Position numbers and translations under genes: made by a program. Below the pieces are notes generated by a model. That model searched no databases. It worked only from the letters and a program-made list of their open reading frames with translations, and was not told where the DNA came from. Below, piece after piece: positions 55,997 through 64,000 of a stretch of 64,000 nt of DNA (its first letter is position 1; every line of letters starts with the position of its first letter). Source of the stretch: Fragilariopsis cylindrus CCMP1102 (taxonomy: Eukaryota; Bacillariophyta; Bacillariophyceae; Bacillariales; Bacillariaceae); the NCBI GenBank assembly GCA_900095095.1, contig FMBT01000302.1, forward strand, positions 186,001 to 250,000, read 5' to 3'.

Positions 55997-58432
55997 ATGG
56001 GAAATTGTTTAGCAAGTCAATCGACGACGACGAATATGTGCGATTCAATGGAAGATAAAAGGCGCAATGGTCACTCTCCTCAACCAAACAAAACGAAATG
56101 TAGTAATACAGCAACAGCAACCACAGCTACTACAAAAGTAAAAGGTCGGCCAAAGCAGTCGAGTACAATCCATAGTGTTATATTAAAAGAACATAATTTA
56201 GATGTCTATCAAAAATATACAGAAACGGAAGTATTAGGAAATGGTAGTATGGGTCATGTTGCGAAAGTGAAAGTAAAAGATGGATATGATATTGGTGGTT
56301 CTGCCTATTGTGGTAGTGGTAGAAATGTTGGTAAGACAGCGCAGGATGTACAAAAAGCAAAAGCTGCATTTATGAAAAAAAATGGTAATGGTGGATTAGT
56401 ATTAACAGAATCACTCGGTAGTGTTCATGTGGATGAAACAAAAGAAAGTCAGCATAGTATTGAATCTTTTGGTAGTGAAAGTGAAAGTCAACAACATGTT
56501 GCTATACCCAAACCCAAATCTTTTGGTGGTGATGAAAGTCAATTCGGTGGTGGTAATAAAAGTGGTTCAAGTGTGAATGAGTCAAGTGGTAAAGAGTCCA
56601 GTGATAAAAGTTATGCATTGAAAAGTATTATATTAGATCGTGTATCCACATCCTTTATTGATGAATTAAAAAATGAAATTCATATCTTGAAAGCAATGGA
56701 TCATCCCAATATTGTCAAACTCCATGAGGTATTTTCACATAAAAAACAAATTTATATGATATTAGAATTATGTGATGGTGGTGATTTATATACCAGATTA
56801 CCATATACTGAAAAAGATTCAGCCTATGTGACTGGTAAATTATTATCAGCAATTAAATATATGCATGATCATGGGATTGTTCATCGTGATCGTAAGTAGA
56901 GTTTGTAGTTTTTATTCCGTTACATTACGTTGATTGACATGACTTGACTTGACTTGCTTTGATTTGACGTTCTCGGAATTGACCTTAATTCCGTATGCTT
57001 TGATATTGATACAAGCTTTCCTCACATAACCCCCCCCCCCCCCCCCCCCCCTTTCGCCGCCTGCTTATTCTTTTTTTATTCAATCTGTGCTGTCAAATAC
57101 ATAACAAACACAAAAATAAGTTAAATTTGAAAACATTATGTTTGAAAATAAAAGTTCTACTGCAGAAATTAAAGTTATTGATTTTGGTTTATCTAAAAAA
57201 TTTGCTACAAGTAGATTAGGTATAATGAGAGAAGGTGTTGGTACATTATATAGTATGGCACCACAAGTATTACAAGGTATATATACATCCCAAGCTGATA
57301 TGTGGTCGGTGGGTGTTATAGCATTTATGTTATTAAGTAGTCATCGACCATTTTATAATAAAAAACGTAAAATTATGATCGATCGTATTATGAGATGTGA
57401 TTATACATTTAAGAAAGACTATTGGAAACCAATATCAGATGATGCAAAAGATTTCATTGATCATTTATTAGTGTTAGATCCTAAGGTACGATATGTTGCA
57501 TCCAAAGCACAAAAACATAAATGGTTACATAAACAATTTAAAATGGAAGATCGGGCACCAACAGAATCGGTGACTGGACGTGTTGCAGATAATTTATTAA
57601 TGTATAAAGATAATTTATCATTGAAAAAATTAGCATTAAATGTGATTGCACACCGGTCATCCACAGCTGAAATTATTAATCTACGGAAAGCATTCGATCA
57701 ATTTGATTCTGGTAATGATGGTGTTATATCATCCGAAGAATTTAAAGTTGCAATTCAAGATAAGTGTTCGTATAGTAGTGATGAAATTAAAGAATTATTT
57801 AATTCAATTGATATCAATAATAATGGACAAATCATGTATACAGAATTTATTGCAGCAACACTTGAGGCACAAGGACAACTTGACGAGGCTCGTATTGCAG
57901 AAGCTTTTGATCGATTAGATACAGATGATACTGGATTTATATCGAAAGAAAATATTATGGAATTTTTAAGTGATACTGATGCAACTATGAAAGATATTGA
58001 GCATATGATTCAAGCTGCTGATACAGACCATTGTGGACAAGGTACGTTTTATTATATTATGCTCGCTCTTTTCTTATTGTCGTCGTCGCAATTTGCACCG
58101 CGTGCTTCAACTAATATGATCAATATTCTTCTTCTTCGTGGTTGTTTGCAATTTTATACCTTTCTTCTTCTTCTTCTTCTGTATTTTGATCATCAACAGT
58201 CTCGTTTGATGAATTCTTAGCCATGTTCCGATCTGATAATGAAAACAAAAACATCACACCATCTTACTTACTATCCAGTCTTAAGGCGTCTTCGGATTTT
58301 GATCCTCTAAATAGTCCCAGTGATGGTAGTTCAGATGATGCTCACTCTAGTGACGACCTCGTTGGTATCGATGCTGTAATTCCTGGAGGAAAGTACGATA
58401 TTACCGAACGTAAGCAAGAAGAGGAAGCATAA
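55997..58432 (+). CDS. Calcium-dependent protein kinase (CDPK-like), copy 2
   Basis: Three exons, 55997-56891, 57121-58041 and 58200-58432, with introns of 229 and 158 bp; the total is 683 codons. MGNCLASQ allows Gly2 myristoylation and Cys4 palmitoylation, so membrane attachment is likely. Kinase blocks: EVLGNGSMGHVAKVKVKDG, an N-lobe insert of about 110 residues, YALKSIILDRV, HGIVHRDLKFENIMF (spanning intron 1), KVIDFGLSKKF, GTLYSMAPQVLQGIYTSQAD and MWSVGVIAFMLL. The usual APE Glu is Gln (MAPQVL). Four EF-hands are complete: DSGNDGVISSEEF, DINNNGQIMYTEF, DTDDTGFISKENI and DTDHCGQVSFDEF (spanning intron 2). A Ser/Asp-rich tail follows. It is shorter than copy 1, mainly at the N-terminus and insert. 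Confidence 0.85.
57030..57052. repeat. Poly-C tract in an intron
   Basis: More than 20 consecutive C on the coding strand within intron 1 of the copy-2 CDPK, about 70 bp before the acceptor. The length is likely to vary or be misread. Confidence 0.85.
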
Positions 58433-58767
58433 AAATTTAGAAGAGTATACAATGCATCATCACGGTCGGTCGGTCGGCCGGTCGGTCGGTCGTCTCTATT
58501 CGGACATACAAAAACACACCATGACGTATATCTTATACATATCTCTCTATTGTTAATACTGAACAAAGCGCCCAGTGCATTAACTCAACGGGTCAACCCG
58601 TCCACCAATTAAATTGAAGACTTTGCACGTGAACAGTATCGAACTCAATTCCTTTGTTCTTCTTCTTTCCCTCAATAATATAACTCGTTGTAAACTAAAA
58701 TTTTATATAGTCTTCACAAGCAAATTAATATCCTTTTGTTTCCACGATACTGATAGTTTCGTCATCT
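58433..58767. other. 3' flank of CDPK copy 2
   Basis: It contains a short GGTCGGTCGGCCGG-type run (CGGT repeats, about 58463-58490) and AT-rich sequence. No gene seen. Confidence 0.5.
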
Positions 58768-58990
58768 TAACTATGATCAATATTGTTGGCGTCCATCATT
58801 GCTCTTTTGCTACCTTCGACGTCGTTTGGTTTTCCTTCCAATTTGTACTGTGTTCATAGACGAAGATATGGATCCTTTCCGATTCTTGATGGCAGCAGAG
58901 AGTAGAAACGTTGACAGAAATGGAATGCTACTGTGTGTGTTAATTGTTCTATTTTTTCATGTAGAGGAAGAAAATACACAGCGCAAGCTA
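58768..58990 (-). pseudogene. 5' relic of the ankyrin-like family (inverted)
   Basis: The minus strand has 'tctactctctgctgccatc' and 'gcaaaagagcaatgatgga', which line up with 47860-47985 (5' leader and first codons of copy 3). The frame after the ATG ends almost at once. A GCGTAGCTTGCGC word about 190 bp upstream of the ATG (near 58985) sits where the GCGC motif stands in the other copies. Confidence 0.55.
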
Positions 58991-59225
58991 CGCTTCGTTA
59001 AAATCAAGTTAGAATTGAAATTGTGTGAAGGAATACTAAGAAATCGTATCGTAAACTATTTAATTATGTATCGTTCACATCTAACTCTTAATCCGTATCT
59101 GGTGTCACTTGCGTATCATATTTATTTGCCGTTTTTTTGCCGGTCTTTTTCTTCTTCTTGTCTTGTTTTCTAAATGTTGTATCCTAACATTTGTGCATAT
59201 GTTGTCACTTACGTATATTGTTCAT
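58991..59225. other. Spacer before the HIR gene 3' end
   Basis: AT-rich, no recognisable gene; short frames here have no supporting features. Confidence 0.4.
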
Positions 59226-60645
59226 TTATTGTTTTGCCTTTTTCTTTTTCTTTTTGCTGGTCGTTTCCTTCATGCCTTGTTTCTTTGTTGCCGCATCAGC
59301 TTGCAACAACGAACAACGAATTTCGTCACCCGAAGAACGACTCATGGGAACAAATGTCGTACGGCATTTAGCTGCACTACCTACATCACGGATCATATCA
59401 AAGTATTGTGTCAACAATAATAAATCCATTACGTCCTTCGTACGTGCTGTTGTTCCATGGGAAAAATCAACGATACTGTGTATTAAAAAAGATACGAACA
59501 TGGAAGGTAATGTCAGGAAGAAAAGCCAACATATAAATTTAATGTAGTCTCAAATATTAATATTCATAAAATTAATAAAACACTCACTTATCACGTAGTC
59601 CATCAACGATTGCCTTTCTTTGACGGGAAACACCAACACCACTTAGGTACAAAGCCTCAGCACCAGCCTCAGCACTTTTGACTCGTAGTATTTTTTTTCC
59701 CTCAGCACGTTCGGCAACAGAAAACTTCAAACGCTTGCTTGAATTGATCTCATTCATTGCATTCTTGACACTTTGAGCAGGATCTAAATCAGTGATCAAT
59801 GTTTGAAGGATCTGATACCCGTACCTATAGGAAAAATGATTACATTGCATTAAATTGCATTGAATTGAATAAAATTTGAGAAATATATTCAATAAAATAT
59901 CATTATTTTGTTTCCTGATTGAAATGTTAACTTACGAGGTAAATGATTCCGAGAGAGCGTTCTTGACAGACGAAGCCAATTCCTCCTTGGCCTCAAAAGC
60001 AGCATCGAGTTCGAGTGTTGGCAGGGTAGATCTCATGACATCGTAAACGTGGGCGCTGTTTAATTTGTGTTTTGATGTCATTATTTGTGTGTTATTTGTG
60101 AGTGCGACAGGAGAAAATTAATTGATGATTGATCGAATACTGTAGAACGACATTGATGATACTGTAAGAATCACAACACAGAAATGGACCGAAAGAAAGA
60201 TCTGTATATTACTCACGTGATCTGTTGAACAGGATTCGTCAATGCATAAAATGCCTCATATACATTTTCACGTAAGACTTGATATTGCACAGAAACTACC
60301 GCAGTTAAGAACACATTATCAAGAGTCTTTGTTTCGACACGTACGTCAATCTGTTGTACACGAAAAGACAACCGTCCGACTATAAACAGTAGTAATTTAA
60401 AGATAAAAAAAATCGACCGATGTAAGAGAAACGGCACGTCACAATGATCTTTACCACGAACATTATAACAAACATAGTAACATGTCATATTGTAAAATGA
60501 TATAGAATAAAGTAAACTAACCTAATTTTTCCATCGGACACATTATTACACCTAATCCAGGTTGAGATAATCTTGTAAATTTTCCCCATTTCTCTATCAC
60601 TCCCACTTCTGAGGTACTGATAGTATAACAGCAAGGTATGCACAT
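59226..60645 (-). CDS. HIR-type SPFH/band-7 protein (hypersensitive-induced response family)
   Basis: Five exons (60645-60522, 60379-60217, 60055-59936, 59824-59588, 59475-59226) with GT-AG introns of 112-161 bp; the total is exactly 298 codons. It starts MCIPCCYTISTSEVGVIEKW, as in plant HIR proteins, with N-terminal Cys residues able to take fatty acids. Band-7 blocks: LSFRVQQIDVRVETKTLDNV, VQYQVLRENVYEAFYALTNP, HVYDVMRSTLPTLELDAAFE, YGYQILQTLITDLDP, VKNAMNEINSSKRLKFSVAE, YLSGVGVSRQRKAIVDGLRD, GTTARTKDVMDLLLLTQYFD. A Lys-rich tail ends it. HIR proteins form oligomers on membrane microdomains and scaffold channels or immune receptors in plants; the role in diatoms is unknown. No defect seen. 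Confidence 0.9.
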
Positions 60646-61300
60646 CGATCTGGATCTCGATCTTGATTATTAAATCTTCTAATTCTGCTACTATAAAGTG
60701 AGTTATAGTTGTACAGGCGTACGTTTCCTAATAATAAGTACTGTATAAAAGGTTTGCTGTCTTTGCCTCTTATTGTGCTCGTTTAAGACAATTAATAGTT
60801 CGTAAAGTTCCAGCATAAGTTTAGTTACTAGTTCGCCAAACAAAAACAAAGGGTCTTCCACGACATCTGCTTTTTTGTTTGATGTCATGTACAGTAGTTA
60901 GTATTGGTAAGGAAATGTACCAGGCACTGTACATTATTATTGTTCTTTTCTCCATATTTTTCTTGCGAGGTTTAGTCTTGAGATGTGATGTTTAGTCTTG
61001 AGCAGACGAGATGTCATGTGAGGATCATTCGAAAGTTTGTGTGTTCGTGTTTTTATTTTTTTATATGGATTTTTGTAAGAAAGGTATCTTGACGCGATCG
61101 TTATCGCGTGCAATTACTGTACAGTTTGAGTCGAGTGAGTCGAGTGAGTCCATCTGCAGTTGTATTGATTTGCACGTTCAAGAGTTGTTTATTCGTTTTC
61201 TGTACAAAGAAATCTTTTCTTGTGTGGTTGTCTGTTGTGTCTCGTCGATTGGAACAAGATCAAGCGAAAGGGAAAGCTACAACCCGACTGCACATCAGCA
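60646..61300. other. Divergent intergenic region
   Basis: Upstream of the HIR gene (minus) and the 61301 gene (plus). GAGTC/GAGTG pentamers near 61127-61150 and TACTGTACAG near 61114. No gene recognised. Confidence 0.5.
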
Positions 61301-62752
61301 ATGACAATGAGAATGAGAATGAGAAGTAGTATCAATAATAGTAATAAGGCATCATCAATCATTTCTAATCAACACAAAGTCGTAATGACGAAGTTTTTAC
61401 TACATTTAATATGTTTTATATTATCTATCGGCATTATGATCACCGTAAAAGTCAATGGCTTATCATCAACAAACACCAACAGCAACAACGTCAGTAATAG
61501 ACGTCCAATTGTGATCCTTTCAAATAACCAAGATGTAGGTAAAGGATCTGCACCTGATGTATCAGAATTCTTATATGGAAAATTACAACGTGCAACAGCC
61601 TTGTATGGTTCTGGTCTACTAGGACCAGCAACAGCAACAATTAATGGTGAAAAAGACATGAAAGAATTGTCAGCAGCAAACGCAAAAGCAAAAGGTGGAA
61701 AAGAACAAATCCAATCATTAAATAAAATGTTATGGAATCAATTTGGTATGGCAACAGTTGAAGGATCAATTGAACGTGAAGATTTGTTTTGGAAAGATTC
61801 TAATACAATACTGTATAAACCAATATTAGCTGAATTACAAGATACAATAGTTTTCTTAGACGTAACAAGTTGTAACAACCAAGGATCGGGAGGTGGAGGT
61901 GGGGGAGGAATTGGTGGAATGATTTCGTCATTCTTTCCTTCACCAAAGAAACAAGAATTGTCATCGACACCATCACGAATACAAGTACCACCACCACAAC
62001 TAGATATTGAACTGATAAAAGCAGCTATAAGTGGCGGTGCACAAATCTATATAGTATGTGAAAGTGATAATACTAAATATTGTGTTGAAACAATAAAAGA
62101 ACAAATCAATGTTGAATCAACATTATGTCCTATTACAATCGTATCACCTGATGATGGTGTTGTATTGAATAGTAGTAGCAGTAGCAGTGATGGTAATATT
62201 GTTAATGACGACAAATCATGGTCATCAGTACGACCACAAGATTTAGAAGGTGAATTATCACAACCAATTTATGTACGTGATGGGAGTTTTGATTTTGATA
62301 AGAACAACATCGATAAAAGTAAAAGTGAAACGAGAATTGCTGCAGCATCGACAATCACCACAGCAGAAAAAAAATCTTCTTCTTTGTCACGTCATAATCT
62401 AGCAGAGGTTGTAGTCCAATGTTCATTACGATTAGTAACAACAACAACTGCATTTGATGATGATGGCTTCGTTAGTGGTAATAATCCTAGTCCTATACCG
62501 GGTGTACGAGTTGTAAGAGTATCACCATACCCAAACAACAATGATAGCAAAAATAATTTATTACCTGCTGAACTAGATGAACGTCCAAATGCTGATTATT
62601 TTTCGCGTACCGGTGGAAAAATTGCTAAAGCAGCAGCAGGAACTGTTACTAGTGTTGATTGGACAGAAACATTACAATGTTTTGAGAAAAGTTACAATAG
62701 TGGACGTACGAAGACAATCGTGAAAATGTTTCCAAAACGTCCTGATATGTAG
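61301..62752 (+). CDS. Conserved protein with N-terminal signal, nucleotide-binding-like fold uncertain
   Basis: 483 residues from the ATG at 61301; MTKFLLHLICFILSIGIMIT is an alternative start and forms a clear signal peptide. The mature part has RRPIVILSNNQDVGKGSAPD, FLYGKLQRATALYGSGLLGP, EDLFWKDSNTILYKPILAEL, DTIVFLDVTSCNN, a Gly run, LIKAAISGGAQIYIVCESDN, LAEVVVQCSLRL, PGVRVVRVSPYPNNN and DWTETLQCFEKSY. Alternating beta and alpha segments suggest a Rossmann-like fold, but no firm family comes to mind. A secretory or plastid location is likely. Low-complexity Ser/Asp stretches separate the blocks. Single exon, TAG stop. Confidence 0.6.
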   Translation: MTMRMRMRSSINNSNKASSIISNQHKVVMTKFLLHLICFILSIGIMITVKVNGLSSTNTNSNNVSNRRPIVILSNNQDVGKGSAPDVSEFLYGKLQRATALYGSGLLGPATATINGEKDMKELSAANAKAKGGKEQIQSLNKMLWNQFGMATVEGSIEREDLFWKDSNTILYKPILAELQDTIVFLDVTSCNNQGSGGGGGGGIGGMISSFFPSPKKQELSSTPSRIQVPPPQLDIELIKAAISGGAQIYIVCESDNTKYCVETIKEQINVESTLCPITIVSPDDGVVLNSSSSSSDGNIVNDDKSWSSVRPQDLEGELSQPIYVRDGSFDFDKNNIDKSKSETRIAAASTITTAEKKSSSLSRHNLAEVVVQCSLRLVTTTTAFDDDGFVSGNNPSPIPGVRVVRVSPYPNNNDSKNNLLPAELDERPNADYFSRTGGKIAKAAAGTVTSVDWTETLQCFEKSYNSGRTKTIVKMFPKRPDM

Positions 62753-62879
62753 ACGACCACTAGACTAGACTAGGATAGGCTAAATTCTAGTCTAGTCTAG
62801 CAGTACAGTAGTAGCCTAAAGTAAGAACAATTTTAACTTTACAATGTATGGCAATCATCATATTTTATAGACGTAGTTT

Positions 62880-63260
62880 CTATCCGCGCTATCGCTTGAA
62901 AATTTAGCACCTTATTACTTCCTCCAGTCAGCGCTAATTTACTCCGCCTATCCTGTGAAAATTTCCTGCATTTTACTGATCCTAGCTATCGCTTGAAAAT
63001 TAAGACGCGCTAAAGCACGGAGAGTTATTCGAAAACTTTCAAAATCTCCTTTTATTTTTTTAATTTCCTGTTGTTTGGAAATTTTCAAGCGATAGCGCGC
63101 GGTAAAATTAGCGCTGACCGGAGGAAGTAAGACGTTGTTGAACCCTTAAAATCTATCCACAAAATGCGAAATGTACGAAAAAAATAAAAATAAGCGAGAT
63201 TTTAAGGTTCTAGCTTGGTTTACTTACACGCGCTAAATCTTCAAGCGATAGCGCGATTGG
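62880..63260. repeat. Hairpin-rich MITE-like element
   Basis: 'ttacttcctccagtcagcgc' near 62912 is matched inverted by 'gcgctgaccggaggaagtaa' near 63112. The word GCTATCGCTTGAAAATT or its complement occurs at least four times (about 62890, 62988, 63077, 63237). The segment at 63140-63215 recurs at 55290-55350. A palindromic, non-coding, dispersed structure fits a miniature DNA transposon. No target duplication was identified. Confidence 0.6.
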
Positions 63261-63401
63261 AAGTTAGGGGTGCATGGAGAAAGTACAGTTACGACCGCTA
63301 CGTCGCGTCATGTCAAATCTTTTTCTTTTCATTTGTTGCGAATTATTATTTGTGTTCTTGTTGATGTTGGCTTCAATAGATGCTACTGTATATATATTGC
63401 T

Positions 63402-64000
63402 TTAGTTTTCCCCTTCAAGTACATATGATACACAACCCCTCTGAGTTGCATCATCGATCATTTTCTTTAATGTTCCACCATCACCCCCCATATTAGTGGT
63501 AGTAGCAGTAGTTGCATTAGACATGTTTCTTGCCGTTACCTTAGGTGTTATCGCCCAAGGGGACGATGACGATTTTGATGATGATTGACAATTATAAAAA
63601 CCACGAATATTACCAAGACAAATTAATTTATATTTTGCTCTTGTTAATGCAACATTCATTCGACGATTATCTTTTAAGAATCCTGCATTATTAGATGTAC
63701 GCACAAAACTTAATATAACAATATCAGCTTCACATCCCTGTGATGAATCTACAGTTGCAACTAATACATTTGACATACCACCTTCTTTATGTAACATTTG
63801 TTTCAACGTAGCAACCTGTGCACTATAGAATGTAATTATCCTTATCTTATCGGATGTACACCATTCAGAAGAAGAAGGAGAAGCAGATGTAGCAGCAGAA
63901 GAAGTTTTACCTGCATTTTGTTGTTGTTGATGGTACCATCTTTTTCGGATAATCCGTAAAAATGCTACAACAGCAGAAGCCTCATCGACGTTATAGTACG
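63402..64000 (-). CDS. SF1 Upf1-like helicase, C-terminal part (cut by window edge)
   Basis: The minus-strand frame ends at 63402 and stays open to the right edge. It reads YYNVDEASAVVAFLRIIRKR, IRIITFYSAQVATLKQML, VATVDSSQGCEADIVILSFV (motif V), FLKDNRRMNVALTRAKYKLI (motif VI) and GNIRGFY. These are the C-terminal RecA motifs of Upf1/SMG2-type SF1B helicases (AAA_12), which act on RNA or DNA. A low-complexity tail follows. The N-terminal domain lies outside the window, so the exact member (Upf1, Sen1, Mov10-like or other) cannot be set. It is not the same gene as the SF2 helicase at the left edge. Confidence 0.85.
   Translation of the reverse strand, partial: YYNVDEASAVVAFLRIIRKRWYHQQQQNAGKTSSAATSASPSSSEWCTSDKIRIITFYSAQVATLKQMLHKEGGMSNVLVATVDSSQGCEADIVILSFVRTSNNAGFLKDNRRMNVALTRAKYKLICLGNIRGFYNCQSSSKSSSSPWAITPKVTARNMSNATTATTTNMGGDGGTLKKMIDDATQRGCVSYVLEGEN

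Noticed and set aside
60703-60888. 61-codon minus-strand frame upstream of the HIR gene
   Set aside because: The HIR start at 60645 is well supported and this frame has no features.

Overview
The window looks like nuclear DNA of a diatom, probably a raphid pennate; the species cannot be read from the sequence alone. Evidence: AT-rich DNA, short GT-AG introns (about 110 to 335 bp), single-gene units on both strands with no operons, proteins padded with Asn, Asp, Ser and Thr runs, a DUF6824 gene, myristoylated calcium-dependent protein kinases, small PT-rich cell-surface proteins, and a signal peptide ending in a plastid-type Ala-Phe motif. TGA, TAA and TAG all appear as stops, so the code looks standard.

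Layout. 0-1.1 kb: 5' part of an SF2 helicase, cut by the left edge. 1.1-3.9 kb: repeat DNA with a 1.4-kb non-coding element. 3.9-4.8 kb: truncated copy of an ankyrin-like family. 5-23 kb: JmjC-Tudor oxygenase, PP2C phosphatase, MATH-BTB protein, a repeat-tailed membrane protein, a HAD phosphatase, a small hypothetical gene, a Cys-rich multi-pass membrane protein and a DUF6824 protein. 23.5-31.2 kb: fucosyltransferase-like protein, PhyH-type dioxygenase, TENA/THI-4 protein and an FkbM-like membrane protein. 31.5-37 kb: second ankyrin-like gene, a head-to-head pair of PT-rich surface proteins, and a GT17-like glycosyltransferase. 37.8-41.9 kb: a very large hAT-transposase-derived gene. 42-47.9 kb: gene-poor repeat island with microsatellites, degenerate tandem units, an inverted second copy of the 1.4-kb element and a tRNA-like sequence. 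48-64 kb: third ankyrin-like gene, a NEIL3-like DNA glycosylase, two head-to-head CDPKs, a HIR/band-7 protein, a conserved secreted or plastid protein, a hairpin-rich repeat, and the 3' part of an SF1 (Upf1-like) helicase cut by the right edge.

The genes do not form one pathway. Loose themes are calcium and phosphorylation signalling (two CDPKs, one PP2C), Golgi glycosylation (two or three enzymes) and DNA or RNA transactions (two helicases, a glycosylase). The signals most worth a second look are: (1) an ankyrin-like family with three loci and two 5' relics that share a GCGC-armed upstream motif; (2) a long inverted non-coding element; (3) about a dozen reading-frame breaks that all look like one base missing from a short homopolymer, which bears on every gene model here; (4) a possibly plastid-directed JmjC-Tudor oxygenase; and (5) a hAT-derived protein that may be domesticated.
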